64,000 nt of DNA from an uncultured Rhizobiaceae bacterium (GCA_958296345.1 CATQIJ010000008.1:1-64000); one strand, 5' to 3'; shown: positions 31,563 to 41,739, counted from the first letter of the stretch. Numbers and translations are program-made. Notes: generated by a model from the sequence alone, not told the origin.

Positions 31563-32293
31563 CCAATTGCCCCTAACATAGGGAACGTTGCCAACAGCCA
31601 AAATGCGAAAGTCTGCATACCGCCTGTCAGGAACAACACCCCTGTTAACACAAGCAAGATACCCATAAACTGCTCAACGCGCCCTAGGTGCTTTTTAAAC
31701 CGATTTAAGAAACTCATAAACGGACCAACGAAAAGCGCTGAGAGCACGAATGGAACACCAAGTCCCGCTGAATAGACAGCGAGTAAAAACGCCCCCTCAC
31801 CTACAGTCTCACGAGATCCAGCCAATCCTAGGATAGGGGCTAATATTGGTCCAATGCACGGCGTCCAACCAAAAGCAAAACACAAGCCCATCACAAAGGT
31901 TCCAATCGGGCCTGTCCCGGAGTTTTGAAATCTTGCTTCGCGCTGCAAAAATGAAAACTTGAAAAGCTCTAGAAATTGCAATCCCATGATGATGATAATC
32001 ACACCTGCAATTTTTGCCAGAATATCAGAATATTGTAATAGCAACTTACCAATCGCTGTTGCAGACGCACCAAGCGAAATAAAGACTACAGAAAAGCCCA
32101 GCACAAATAAAAGAGAATGAAACACCACCTTACGGCGAAGATATTCATTCTCTTGTTCACCAGAAGCATCTGTTAGCTCAGAAACCGTTGCGCCAGCCAT
32201 ATAACACAGGTATGGCGGCACTAGCGGCAAAACACAGGGTGAGAGAAAAGAAATCGCACCAGCAAGTAACGCATAATAAATTGGAACGTCCAT
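31559..32293 (-). CDS. ccdA: Cytochrome c biogenesis protein CcdA
   Basis: Six-helix membrane protein (244 aa) that carries reducing power from cytoplasmic thioredoxin to periplasmic apocytochrome c maturation factors. The two redox Cys are in FLSPCVLPLVPPYLC and FGWTPCIGPILAP, the hallmark of the CcdA/DsbD core. The ATG at 32293 gives a start directly before the first helix. Confidence 0.93.
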   Translation of the reverse strand: MDVPIYYALLAGAISFLSPCVLPLVPPYLCYMAGATVSELTDASGEQENEYLRRKVVFHSLLFVLGFSVVFISLGASATAIGKLLLQYSDILAKIAGVIIIIMGLQFLELFKFSFLQREARFQNSGTGPIGTFVMGLCFAFGWTPCIGPILAPILGLAGSRETVGEGAFLLAVYSAGLGVPFVLSALFVGPFMSFLNRFKKHLGRVEQFMGILLVLTGVLFLTGGMQTFAFWLLATFPMLGAIG

Positions 32294-32414
32294 AAATTCT
32301 CTAATCGCATAATAATTTTAATAACAACTTAAAATAACCCAATGCCGCACAACATGGAAGTCACAGTTGTGAGAACATTATAGTTTGTGGTGGTAAAAAT
32401 TAACTCTCGTCGTC

Positions 32415-32430
32415 GACTGCTTCGCAGTCT
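32415..32430 (-). terminator. Weak hairpin downstream of tRNA-Lys
   Basis: Six-bp stem GACTGC / GCAGTC with a three-base loop, about 10 bases after the CCA of tRNA-Lys, with a T-rich tract (TTAATTTTT) further on. It may terminate the tRNA transcript, but the T-run is distant. Confidence 0.4.
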
Positions 32431-32439
32431 TGACTTTGG

Positions 32440-32512
32440 TGAGCCGGCAGGGATTCGAACCCTGGACATCCTCATTAAAAGTGAGGCGCTCTACCAACTG
32501 AGCTACCGGCTC
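32440..32512 (-). tRNA. tRNA-Lys (anticodon TTT)
   Basis: 73-nt minus-strand tRNA. Acceptor GAGCCGG pairs with CCGGCTC, D-loop region TAGCTCAGTTGGTAGAGC, anticodon loop CTTTTAA on a CCTCA/TGAGG stem, T-loop GGTTCGAATCC, discriminator A. CCA is encoded at 32437-32439. Confidence 0.96.
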
Positions 32513-32734
32513 CCTTGTCAAATCAAATCATTGACTTGGAATGGGCGATACATAGTAGTAGCGCCCTGTCTGGTCAACCTAAATAAACACAATTCGTTAA
32601 AATATTGTTCGTCTTTTTGAACTTAATGAAATTATTTATTGATTCAGTTTAACCATGTCATGACGCGACAAGAAAAAAGCGTATTTAATTTGCTTTTTAT
32701 CCCATCATTTCACCTAATAAATTAAGAGAAATGG

Positions 32735-32807
32735 CAGGGGCGATAGGAATCGAACCTACGACATTCGGTTTTGGAGACCGACGCTCTACCAGCTGAGCTA
32801 CACCCCT
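32735..32807 (-). tRNA. tRNA-Trp (anticodon CCA)
   Basis: 73-nt minus-strand tRNA. Acceptor AGGGGTG pairs with CGCCCCT (one G-T), D-arm TAGCTCAGCTGGTAGAGC, anticodon loop CTCCAAA on TCGGT/ACCGA, T-loop GGTTCGATTCC, discriminator G. CCA is encoded at 32732-32734. The adjacent tuf gene on the same strand is the usual alphaproteobacterial partner; secE and nusG, normally next to tRNA-Trp, are absent here. Confidence 0.96.
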
Positions 32808-32858
32808 TGATGCACTTTGTGCCAAGACGCTTCTTACTATGTCTCTTCTAAATATTTT

Positions 32859-33694
32859 TCAAGCAGAAAGTTTAGTCTTTCTATATTCTGACAAAGAAGC
32901 ATTAAATTCTGCACCAAACAAAATCAAAACAGACAAGCAATAAAGATAAACAATAGCAATCATAACGCCCCCTAACCCCGCATAAAGTGCTGTGTAATTA
33001 GCAAATGTCTGTAAATAGAAGGCAAAAAGCTTCGACCCAATAAATATCCCAATGATTGTAATAGCAATTCCCAAATCAAATCACCAAAATGAAGTTTGCC
33101 TGCAGGCAAAAAATAGTGAAAGCAAAATAAGATTAAAATCAAGATCCCCGCTGCAAGACCGTATTGAATCAAACCAACCGTAAAACTAAATTGCTGTAGT
33201 GTTTCAAACTTGGAAACCAAAAACGACCAAACCAGCGGTGTACCGACCAGAATGAATGCAGCTACCATCAAACCAAGTGCTCCAACAAAGACGAACAGAC
33301 AACCCTGTAAACGGCGCCACAGGAAGTTCCTGTTCTCAGTGAGCTTATAAGCACGGTTTAAGCCATCACGCGCACTCTCAACGCCATTTGTAGCCAATAT
33401 GAGAGCTACAGCCGTTGTGATTGAGAACAACTCCCCACTCGCCTGCCCCAACACAATTTTAACCTGCTCAGCAATCGGCTTTGCACTACCAGCAGGCCAA
33501 TGATTGAAAACAAGCTCAAGCACTGATTCTAAAAGCTTGGGGTCGCCCCAAATATTAGCAAGCGTCGCAATGAGCAGCATAAATGGGAAAAGTGAAAGAA
33601 GGAGTGAAAGCGCAATATTGCCAGCATTAGCAAGGCCACCGTCATTAGTGAGGCGGTTTATTGCATTCCAAAATATTGAGAATATTGCGGTCAT
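32859..33694 (-). pseudogene. YihY/virulence factor BrkB family membrane protein, one-base frameshift
   Basis: Polytopic inner-membrane protein (about 278 aa restored) of the YihY/BrkB family, formerly mis-called RNase BN. Blocks: LTNDGGLANAGNIALSLLLSLFPF at the N-terminus, TNGVESARDGLNRAYKL in the middle, YFLPAGKLHFGDLI, then after a shift near 33070 the other frame continues GIAITIIGIFIGSKLFAFYL and GLGGVMIAIVYLYCLSVLILFGAEFNA. The break lies in a TTT run and the span of 836 bases is one short of 279 codons. One missing base explains it. Confidence 0.88.
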
Positions 33695-33710
33695 TTTACC
33701 TCAAACAAAA

Positions 33711-33734
33711 AAAAGCGAGCCATTATGACTCGCC
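33711..33734 (-). terminator. Terminator downstream of tuf
   Basis: Stem GCGAG / CTCGC with a short AT-rich loop followed on the minus strand by a run of eight T residues, about 28 bases after the tuf stop codon. Confidence 0.85.
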
Positions 33735-33761
33735 TTTATAATAGTTTATTTAAGTAAAGAC

Positions 33762-34937
33762 TTACTCAATAATAGTTGCAACGATACCGGCGCCGACAGT
33801 ACGGCCGCCTTCACGGATAGCGAAGCGTAGACGCTCTTCCATCGCGATTGGCACGATTAGAGAAACTTCCATTTCAACATTATCGCCAGGCATAACCATT
33901 TCAGTACCAGCTGGTAGCTCACAGATGCCAGTTACATCCGTTGTACGGAAGTAGAACTGTGGACGATAGTTCGTGAAGAATGGTGTATGACGACCACCTT
34001 CATCTTTTGTTAGAATGTATGCTTCTGCTGTAAACTTCGTGTGCGGCTTAACTGAACCAGGCTTACAAAGAACCTGACCACGTTCAACCTGCTCGCGGTC
34101 AATACCACGGATCAGTGCACCGATGTTATCGCCAGCTTGACCTGAGTCTAGAAGCTTGCGGAACATTTCAACGCCCGTACAAGTTGTTTTTTGTGTGTCT
34201 TTAACGCCAACGATTTCAATTTCGTCGCCAACATTAACAATACCACGTTCAACACGGCCCGTTACAACAGTACCACGACCTGAAATTGAGAATACATCCT
34301 CAATCGGCAGTAGGAACGGCTGATCAACTGGACGCTCTGGCTGAGGAATGCTTGCATCAACAGCTGCCATAAGCTCACGAATAGCGTTTTCGCCAATGTC
34401 AGTACCATCATTGTTAATCGCATCAAGAGCAGAACCCTTAATGATTGAAATGTCATCACCAGGGAAATCGTAAGAAGAAAGAAGCTCACGCACTTCCATG
34501 TCAACAAGCTCTAGAAGCTCTTCGTCGTCAACTTGGTCAACTTTGTTTAGGAATACAACGATCGCTGGAACACCAACCTGACGAGCAAGCAAGATGTGCT
34601 CACGTGTCTGTGGCATAGGACCATCTGCTGCTGAACACACAAGAATAGCGCCATCCATTTGAGCAGCACCCGTAATCATGTTCTTTACATAGTCAGCGTG
34701 ACCTGGGCAATCAACGTGGGCGTAGTGACGGTTTTCTGTCTCATACTCAACGTGAGCTGTAGAAATCGTGATACCACGCGCACGCTCTTCAGGTGCACCA
34801 TCAATCTGGTCGTAAGCTTTAAAATCACCAAAATATTTAGTGATCGCTGCTGTCAACGTTGTCTTACCGTGGTCAACGTGACCAATCGTACCGATGTTAC
34901 AATGCGGCTTATTACGTTCAAACTTTTCTTTTGCCAT
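33762..34937 (-). CDS. tuf: Elongation factor Tu
   Basis: EF-Tu (391 aa) delivers aminoacyl-tRNA to the ribosome as a GTP complex. G-box motifs are complete: [11 protein letters not shown] (G1), RARGITIS (switch I), DCPGHADYV (G3), NKVD (G4) and SALD (G5). The N-terminus [14 protein letters not shown] and C-terminus ending in [14 protein letters not shown] are canonical. Start ATG 34937. Alphaproteobacteria normally carry two tuf copies; this one neighbours tRNA-Trp, so it is likely the tufB-type copy. Confidence 0.98.
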   Translation of the reverse strand: MAKEKFERNKPHCNIGTIGHVDHGKTTLTAAITKYFGDFKAYDQIDGAPEERARGITISTAHVEYETENRHYAHVDCPGHADYVKNMITGAAQMDGAILVCSAADGPMPQTREHILLARQVGVPAIVVFLNKVDQVDDEELLELVDMEVRELLSSYDFPGDDISIIKGSALDAINNDGTDIGENAIRELMAAVDASIPQPERPVDQPFLLPIEDVFSISGRGTVVTGRVERGIVNVGDEIEIVGVKDTQKTTCTGVEMFRKLLDSGQAGDNIGALIRGIDREQVERGQVLCKPGSVKPHTKFTAEAYILTKDEGGRHTPFFTNYRPQFYFRTTDVTGICELPAGTEMVMPGDNVEMEVSLIVPIAMEERLRFAIREGGRTVGAGIVATIIE

Positions 34938-35053
34938 GTCTTATAATCCTATGACCAATCAATGTGAGTAGTGAATATGCGCCCTGATATACGTCAAATG
35001 GCGTTAATTCAAGCAAAATTTATAATACAGTAATTAAATAATACGTATTAATC

Positions 35054-35473
35054 TCAGCTCTTTTCAACTCTGAGATCTGAAGCTTCATTAACGTTCTTTG
35101 GTGCTTCAGGTCGTTGAAATTGAATACCACATTCTTTTTGAATAGAAACTTTCTCTAAAGTATCCATTTCGCCTTTCAAACGTGCAACTTCAGATTCGTT
35201 GGCACCCTTACCATCAACAAATAATGCAGCAGGCCAAAATAAAATAAGTGCAACACCAACCTTAACAGCGTCACCTTGAGACTTTTTCTTTTGAACACCT
35301 AGCGCCTGAGCCGCACGATCGGAAACACGTGCAGCTTCGGCAGATATTTGATCGCATGTATAATTTTCATATTGGATAGGAGATACATAAGCTGCTTCAA
35401 TTTTGTCTGGTGGCGTTGCACAACTAGCAAGTAAGCCAACAGAAAAAACACTGATAATAATTTTTGATTTCAT
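35054..35473 (-). CDS. Predicted outer-membrane lipoprotein
   Basis: 139-aa protein with a lipoprotein signal: basic start, hydrophobic IIISVFSVGLLASC, with the lipobox LASC giving a lipidated Cys near residue 18. The mature part contains YTCDQISAEAARVSDRAAQ, a short hydrophobic segment VGVALILFWPAALFVDG, and a charged C-terminus. Proteins of this plan are common in alphaproteobacteria and of unknown function. It is separated from tuf by 116 bases and from the next lipoprotein by 113 bases. Confidence 0.75.
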   Translation of the reverse strand: MKSKIIISVFSVGLLASCATPPDKIEAAYVSPIQYENYTCDQISAEAARVSDRAAQALGVQKKKSQGDAVKVGVALILFWPAALFVDGKGANESEVARLKGEMDTLEKVSIQKECGIQFQRPEAPKNVNEASDLRVEKS

Positions 35474-35586
35474 TTTTCTTGCCTTTTATTCAACCCTAAT
35501 TCCCAAAAATTAGAGATGGTACTAATAAATATAGAAGTCGAGTGCATAAAAGACACATATCAATAGTAATAAAACTTATTGCTTAA

Positions 35587-36153
35587 TTATTTCAACCACG
35601 ATCTAATCTCTCTTAGAAAAGAATCTCTAGCTTTTATTATTACCGTTCTGCCGCCAGAGTTACTATTTTCAACAAAACTAGCAATTGCACCAACAGGTAC
35701 TCCATTTATTACAGTACCATTCTGTGCTCCAACATCAGTTGCTTGTAATTCAGTTTGACCAACAATCTGCCCTGTTTCTAAATCAGTGATGATCATCTTT
35801 CCACGTATTAGACTGCCCCCACCATTTAATTGCCGTCCACTGAAAGTAGCAATACTAACAATATCCACCTCAAGTTTAACCTTTGCAGGTTTTTTACCAA
35901 GTAATGAAAACTTTAACTCCCCTGGCAATTGATCTGTCAACGCATCAATGAATTGCTCTGCAAGGAAAGCTTTTTCATCTTTAAGAAAAACACCCGTACC
36001 AGTACTGAACTCTTGGCCTTTACTTACCTCAATTTCACTTGCGGCGTACTGCTGTATGACCGAAGACGATAATTCAGTTGTCGTAGGTACCGACTGGCAA
36101 GAGGAAAGCAAGAAACAGTTTAAAAATATGTATATGGAAAGAATACGTCTCAT
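35587..36153 (-). CDS. Predicted lipoprotein
   Basis: 188-aa protein with signal ILSIYIFLNCFLLSSC, lipobox LSSC, Cys near residue 19. The mature domain is of mixed alpha/beta character and includes KLEVDIVSIATFSGRQL, RGKMIITDLETGQIVGQ and a Gly-rich GGRTVIIKA before a terminal amphipathic helix ending SWLK. I do not recognise the family with certainty; the pattern is reminiscent of DUF4410-type lipoproteins. A divergent promoter region of about 290 bases separates it from the TadG-like gene and contains only a 21-codon frame of doubtful significance. Confidence 0.7.
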   Translation of the reverse strand: MRRILSIYIFLNCFLLSSCQSVPTTTELSSSVIQQYAASEIEVSKGQEFSTGTGVFLKDEKAFLAEQFIDALTDQLPGELKFSLLGKKPAKVKLEVDIVSIATFSGRQLNGGGSLIRGKMIITDLETGQIVGQTELQATDVGAQNGTVINGVPVGAIASFVENSNSGGRTVIIKARDSFLREIRSWLK

Positions 36154-36439
36154 TAGATTTGTCCGTGATAAATTAAATTACTAACTACAATTATTAGAGC
36201 TGGAATTAAAACCAAAAAATATAGGATAGATATAAAGAGACAAAAATCGTAAATTTCAAACACTGAATTACAGCTGTCTCAGCAATAACATAGAGCCCAA
36301 ACTTTATTGATGCAGATTAAGAAATGAGTAATCATATTATCAATGAAACCGATAACTTAGAGATCGATAAAATTTTAAACAATTTTTGAAAACAATCTAA
36401 ATTTCCTTTTGCTATCCACAGCCAAAAAGGAAAATTATT

Positions 36440-37492
36440 ATGATTAAAAGTAACATTATCAAAAAGTTTTTTAAAGATAAATCAGGCAGCATCTTACCGA
36501 GTTTTGGACTCATGATAATGCCATTGATTTTCGCTGTTGGAGCAACATTTGATTATGCGGATTCGAGAAGAAAGCGAACCAAATTATCTAATGTAGCAGA
36601 TGCAGCCATATTGGCGGCCGCAGTAGAGGTGAACCAAACTGAATATTTAGCAGACAAAGATCTCGTTAAAGCCAAGATGACCTCTACAATTAATAGTTTC
36701 ATGGCAGCTAATATGGCGGGCGAAAAAAATGTCACATATCAAGTTAGTGATATTCGTTATGATCCAGCTACACTTGCTGTAGAGCTAGATGTGAGCTTTT
36801 CTAACGCCACTCATATTATGCAACTTGCTGGTGTTGATGAACTTAAAGGCGAAATAGAAACTGCCTTATATTTAAGCGAGCCTAATGAACAGTCGTTCTC
36901 TATGCATCTTGTACTGGATAGATCAGGTTCAATGAACTGGAATGGCAGAATGACTGCTCTTAAGGCAGCAGTTCATCAAATGACCACTGACTTTGAAATA
37001 AAAGACCCAGACAATAAATACATTCGTATGGGCGCTACATCTTATTCAAGCCGTGTTAGAGGTACGACATCTCTACAATGGGGCGCTGATCATGTTGACA
37101 CATTCACTAGTAGATTACGTCCGAGAGGTGGTACAAGCTCACGTCAAGCGATGGCAAACGCAGCCTATTACTTAAGAGGTGATGTAGAAAAAACGCAACA
37201 TGCTTATAAACACTCAAGTACACCTAAAAAGTATATCCTCTTCATGACAGATGGCGCAAACAACCGTTCAAGTGATGATGCACGTACGTTAAACACATGC
37301 AGGAGTGCAAAAAACGATGATATAATAATCTATACGGTTGCATTTCAGGCACCCAAACGTGGGCAAAACCTATTAAAGTCTTGTGCCAGTTCAACGGATC
37401 ATTATTTTGAAGCTGACGACGCCGCAGAGCTTATCAGTACCTTTAAGCTGATTGGTGAAAACGCAGGGAAAAATCTTACGCTTACAAAATAA
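36440..37492 (+). CDS. TadG-like pilus/vWA domain protein
   Basis: 350-aa protein with an N-terminal TadE/G-like segment (DKSGSILPSFGLMIMPLIFAVGATFDYADSRRKR, a cytoplasmic basic tail plus one membrane anchor) and a C-terminal von Willebrand A domain. The MIDAS metal site is visible as DRSGSMN near residue 160 and FMTDGANN near residue 275. Proteins like this belong to tight-adherence systems or act as surface adhesins. No other tad genes are nearby, so its assembly partner is elsewhere or it works alone. It ends in a strong terminator. Confidence 0.85.
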   Translation: MIKSNIIKKFFKDKSGSILPSFGLMIMPLIFAVGATFDYADSRRKRTKLSNVADAAILAAAVEVNQTEYLADKDLVKAKMTSTINSFMAANMAGEKNVTYQVSDIRYDPATLAVELDVSFSNATHIMQLAGVDELKGEIETALYLSEPNEQSFSMHLVLDRSGSMNWNGRMTALKAAVHQMTTDFEIKDPDNKYIRMGATSYSSRVRGTTSLQWGADHVDTFTSRLRPRGGTSSRQAMANAAYYLRGDVEKTQHAYKHSSTPKKYILFMTDGANNRSSDDARTLNTCRSAKNDDIIIYTVAFQAPKRGQNLLKSCASSTDHYFEADDAAELISTFKLIGENAGKNLTLTK

Positions 37493-37504
37493 AATCTATA
37501 AATT

Positions 37505-37552
37505 GCCCTGCTGATTATACAAAATTTGTGTAATCAGCAGGGCTTTTTTTTT
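37505..37552 (+). terminator. Strong terminator after the TadG-like gene
   Basis: Thirteen-bp perfect stem GCCCTGCTGATTA / TAATCAGCAGGGC (extended by a weaker inner AT-rich stem) followed by nine T residues on the plus strand, 13 bases after the stop codon. Confidence 0.93.
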
Positions 37553-37560
37553 ACACTCGA

Positions 37561-40101
37561 CTAAAGTACAAAGTCACTGGCTTGCAAATTGAAGTTACCA
37601 TTAAGGTCTATTTCAAAATCAGCCACCCCATCTCCATCTACATCACCAGAAATTATTGTGTGAGTTCCACTCACTTGGTAACGCAGCTCACCAGCGGTAT
37701 TGCTAAAAGCATCTGTGCCAATGAAGCTAAATGCATCATTGCTACCGCCAGCTATTGCATCAATACCTGAAAGACCAATAAGATCTTCACTTTGGTGGAA
37801 ATCGCGGATTACATCGCATTCACGACCAACCGCAGTATCCGTAATGTCTGTAAATAAGAATAGATCAGCACCTCCACCTAAACCATCAGTATTATCCCCC
37901 CAATAGATATCACGGTCAGCACCACCAGAAAGCGTATCCTCATCTGCAGAACCAACCATGCGGTCACGGCCTGCGCCTCCAAACAATGTATCAACACCCT
38001 CACCACCTGTCATAATATCGATGCCATCACCGCCATCTAAAATATCATTGCCAGCACCACCTTGAATATGATCATTTCCTGCTTCACCGAAAAGCACATC
38101 ATTATCGCCAATTCCAAATAAGAAATCACCGCAATTGCCACCACGCAATTCTGAATCCGTTGCAAGCCCAGTAAACCGGTCAACAAAATCTCCACCAATG
38201 ACATTTTCAACATTTGTAATAACATCAACGCCGCCGCCACCAGATGTTTGTGGTGAGCCAACATTCAGATTAACTGTGATGTTGCCACCAAACCCAGAAT
38301 AATCAACAGTATCAACGCCCTCGCCGCCATCGATTATATCATCACCAAAACCACCAAGTATCACATCATTGCCAGCACCACCTGAAAGCGTGTCTCCATT
38401 AAGACCGCCGTCCAGCATATCGTCGCCCTCACAGCCGTTCAGAATATCAGAGCCGCCAGCGCCAATAAGATGATCATCACCCATCCCACCATCAAGAGTG
38501 TTGCGTGTGTTGTCGCCTGTGAGGGTATCATTAAAACTTGAACCTGTTACGCGGTCAACCGAAATGAGTGTATCTGCACCAGCAGCGCCAAAGGCTAAGC
38601 CCATTGCAAGATTTACAATTACAGCTCCAGAAGCAGATGAATAATCAGCCCTATCAGAAAATCCACCTCCTCCATTCAAAGCATCATTACCTAAACCGCC
38701 AACCAGAATATCGCCGCCATCATCACCATTAAGAATATCGTTACCATCGCCACCGAATAATTGATCGCGTAATGCACCGCCATTTAATGTATCATCACCA
38801 TGTTCGCCACTTAGAGTGTCGACACCATCCCCACCATTGAGCGTATCATTACAATGCCGCCTAAAAGCGTGTCATTGCCGCCGTTACCTGATAGTGTATC
38901 AGCGCCAACATTTCCCCGTAGCGTGTTGTCGTCATCATCACCTGTTAGAGAGTCATCGAAATCTGAGCCCGTCAGGTTTTCGATGTTAATGAGCGTATCA
39001 AAACCTGCGCCACTAGTATCTTGTGCAATACCTTGAAGCCTTAAATCAACAGTGACGCCAGAACTAGCAGATGAATAAGAAGCAGTATCTTGATCACCTA
39101 AACCGTCAATTATATCATCCCCTTGTCCGCCCTCAAGCGTATCTGCAAACGGAGTGCCTGTAAGGACATCGTTATTGTCTTGGCCTGCAACTTCAATGGT
39201 AACCACAGCGGATTCTGTTTCACCTAAGCCATTTTGAACTGTATAGATAAAGCTATCAGTAAGAACCTCACCTTCAGGTATTGCTTCATTTGGAATATAC
39301 GTAAAACTACCGTCAGCAGTAAGCGTCAGTAGTGCGCCAGAGACCAAAGTAATCTGAATTCCAACGTCAACGGACTGACCATTTACTTCTGTAATGGTTA
39401 GTGGTCCATTGATTGCATCATCAGCTCCAGAGCCATTATCACTAAACACATTACCAGTTACTTGTGTTACATCATCGGTTGTGAAGCTATCATTGTTGGC
39501 AAAACTATTGAGCTCAGCTTGAGCAACTGCGCTATTAAGTGATTAAGCCAACCGCCATCACGCAAACCAACAGGAGCAGCATTAAACCAGTCCCATCCCA
39601 TATAAATTACAAACCCATCACCGACAGGAATTAACGCCACCGTAGCTAAATCACCGCTTTGATAGATAACTTGAGATCCTGCTGGTAAAGAAGAAATTCT
39701 TAGGCCATCCGTCGCACTATTAGACGAAAGATTTGCAGCAGATGTGAGAACGCTTGAACCTGCGGAAGTTTCCACAACATTAAAACCAAAAACAGCATTC
39801 AAAAAACCTTGATTATCACCAGAGCCACCAAACTTTATTAAAGCACCGCCATTACTTACGAAATTAATTATTTCAGAAGTAGCATTCGCATCTGGCGCCC
39901 AATTTCCCTCTTCTAATTCTGGCACAGCTAACACATCTTGACCGGCTAAGGCTGCAGCAACGCCCGCGCCCGAAATATCGGTAAATGTGCTGACGGTATT
40001 ACCTTGTGAATTAAGTGTAGCCTGAACATTGTCTGATTTATCGCTACTTCCCCACCAGTATCAACAAACGAAGCGTTATCAAAAACTGTAATATTAGCCA
40101 T
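37561..40101 (-). pseudogene. Large RTX (hemolysin-type calcium-binding) secreted protein, three frameshifts
   Basis: About 847 aa after correction. ATG 40101 has AGGAG eight bases upstream. Residues 1-190 (FDNASFVDTGG, later LAVPELEEGNWAPDANATSEI and YMGWDWFNAAPVG) look like a glutamine-amidotransferase-like Rossmann segment. A VCBS/cadherin-like domain follows (SGALLTLTADGSFTYIPNE), then two or more blocks of RTX nonapeptides GGxGxDxLx (GNDILDGGDGID, GDDVILGGFGDD types) and a type I secretion-like C-terminus ending ASDFVL. Frames break near 40058 (GGGG run), 39535 and 38865; each fits one missing base, and the span of 2541 plus three equals 848 codons. No ABC exporter genes are adjacent. 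Confidence 0.85.
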
Positions 40102-40618
40102 GGAAGAATTCTCCTGAAAAGGTTTGTTCAGTTCGTAAAAAGTTAAAACATCAGCAACACACCACCTGACGTTTTAGTTACAATATCTCACAGCATCCTA
40201 TTGCTTGATGTGTCTGGTATCTAAAGATTATAAAGGTATTTCCCCCATGCAAAACTTTAAACGTTTATTAACCTTACCATAGGTAAGCGTCAAGCAAATT
40301 GAGTGTACATATACGTTGAAGATATTATCGATTGTAGAGGTGAAAAACCATTCTTGGAGCGGGTAGCGGGAATCAAAAAAATCTAATTTCCTCAAAGAAA
40401 TCAACAAAAAACCAGCTGACGAATATTGCAAAATAGAAGGTTAGTATTGTTCATTTTTCTAACTCAAGCTTCAAGGGCAGGTGTTGGCCAGAAGCGGACA
40501 TGATTTGTGCAAAGTCGAATGTCTGCTCCGAACCCTTTTTCGTTTTACGAAAGGCTGGTATCGTGGACTGCTCACGCATAGTGTGGCAGTTCGAGCAATA
40601 TTTTGGAGAGAGATCTGA
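40102..40618. other. Intergenic region between RTX gene and cupin gene
   Basis: No coding region. It contains the RTX promoter side, a 21-bp copy of the tRNA-Gly 3' end at 40354-40374, and AT-rich sequence before the cupin ribosome-binding site (GGAGAGAG at 40605-40612). Confidence 0.6.
40354..40374 (-). repeat. Copy of tRNA-Gly 3' end (att-like direct repeat)
   Basis: This 21-bp stretch is identical to 41337-41357, which contains the 3' end of tRNA-Gly, its CCA and two flanking bases. It is in the same orientation and is not part of a tRNA. The arrangement (intact tRNA on one side, its 3' end duplicated on the other) is that left by a tyrosine-recombinase element. Confidence 0.9.
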
Positions 40619-41080
40619 ATGACGGGGAAATCAATAGAAACAAGGAAACAGACGATAATTGCGCATTGGGCAAACAGTAAGAAGTTCATGATGTCCGCAA
40701 CCGAATACACAGGTGTCGTTGTTGGAAAGAAGGCGACAGACAGTGAATATGTCATAAGCGACGGAGTTATTGCTCCTGCTGGGTTTATTCCTGACCACTA
40801 TCACTTATGGGAAGACCAGACTTTTCACATCATAGAAGGTCAACTAGAAGCCAAAATAGGAGATGAAGTACTCAAAATTGGGAGCGGCGATACCGTTCAT
40901 TGTCCGCGGGGTGTATCCCATTACATGAAAAATATTGGAATAAAGGAAGCTCGCCTGATTAGTTATATCTTTCCGGGTGATTGGGCAGAAGATTTCATGG
41001 CTGAAACCTCCAGGCAAATGAACAGTGGCAAACAAAATCTAGAATTGATTGAGCAAAAATTTGGCGTGATTTACTTGTAA
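40619..41080 (+). CDS. Cupin-domain protein
   Basis: 153-aa cupin_2 protein. The metal site HxH...E...H is visible as HYHLWEDQTFHIIEG followed by GDTVHCPRGVSHYMKN, near residues 60-100. Translation starts at ATG 40619 after a GGAGAGAG Shine-Dalgarno. It is enclosed by the two tRNA-Gly 3'-end repeats, so it may be cargo of the scar element. Cupins of this sort include sugar-binding, dioxygenase-like and auxiliary proteins; the substrate is unknown. Confidence 0.85.
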   Translation: MTGKSIETRKQTIIAHWANSKKFMMSATEYTGVVVGKKATDSEYVISDGVIAPAGFIPDHYHLWEDQTFHIIEGQLEAKIGDEVLKIGSGDTVHCPRGVSHYMKNIGIKEARLISYIFPGDWAEDFMAETSRQMNSGKQNLELIEQKFGVIYL

Positions 41081-41340
41081 GTATAAGCAACAAACTACGT
41101 ATCTTTTTGCGACACCCCATAATTTGTCACTTTCTCCGCAAAACTGCCATTGGACGACAAAATTTAAAATTCCGCTTCGGGTCAACAGCAGCCATTGGTG
41201 CTAACCAGATTTAAGCTCCACAGACAGATTTAAAGTCAAAATCTAACAAGTAAAATTTAGGGTACGATTCCTATATTTCAAAACGCGGGACAGTTTTGGT
41301 GGCAAATTATTGAATAAAAGTTGTTATTTTTAGGCTTTGG

Positions 41341-41411
41341 AGCGGGTAGCGGGAATCGAACCCGCATATTTAGCTTGGAAGGCTACTGCTCTACCACTGA
41401 GCTATACCCGC
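41341..41411 (-). tRNA. tRNA-Gly (anticodon TCC)
   Basis: 71-nt minus-strand tRNA. Acceptor GCGGGTA pairs with TACCCGC, anticodon loop CTTCCAA on GTAGC/GCTAA, T-loop GGTTCGATTCC, discriminator T. CCA is encoded at 41338-41340. Its 3' end is duplicated at 40354-40374. Confidence 0.95.
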
Positions 41412-41454
41412 ATTATCCAAGACTTATATAGCATCTCTTCGGCTCTGCCTATGG

Positions 41455-41536
41455 TGGAGGAGGCTGGATTCGAACCAGCGTACGCTAAGCGAACGGATTT
41501 ACAATCCGTCTCCTTTAACCACTCGGACACTCCTCC
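41455..41536 (-). tRNA. tRNA-Tyr (anticodon GTA)
   Basis: 82-nt class II minus-strand tRNA. Acceptor GGAGGAG pairs with CTCCTCC, anticodon loop TTGTAAA on ACGGA/TCCGT, long variable arm, T-loop GGTTCGAATCC, discriminator A. CCA is encoded at 41452-41454. It is 43 bases upstream of tRNA-Gly and probably co-transcribed. Confidence 0.96.
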
Positions 41537-41739
41537 ATAATATGGCAGAGCCAGAGATAGCTTTCCTTAAATGTTTATAGAAACAAAAAGGGTCAAACTT
41601 TGAAGCAATTACAAATCAAAGCCTGCGGCGTTATGCAATCATGCAGTCATAGTGTCAACACAAGAACGCCCTTCAAAACAAAAAATATATCATTTTTTAA
41701 AACATAATTATGGACGTTAGCCAAAACAAAGGTTACGCC

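Larger units (their letters stand above)
40354..41357. mobile_element. Small segment bounded by duplicated tRNA-Gly 3' ends (element scar)
   Basis: About 983 bp lie between the two 21-bp repeats and carry only a cupin gene. No integrase remains. I infer an integrated element that lost most of its content, or a mini-element mobilised in trans. Confidence 0.65.

Noticed and set aside
36325-36390. 21-codon ORF upstream of the TadG-like gene
   Set aside because: Too short, no ribosome-binding site and no conservation evidence; likely chance.
37582-38264. Plus- and minus-strand ORFs across the RTX repeats
   Set aside because: They are frame shadows of the repetitive Gly/Asp-rich coding sequence.
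40354-40374. Partial tRNA-Gly gene
   Set aside because: Only the 3' 17 nt plus CCA are present; there is no anticodon arm or D-arm, so it is an attachment copy and not a gene.
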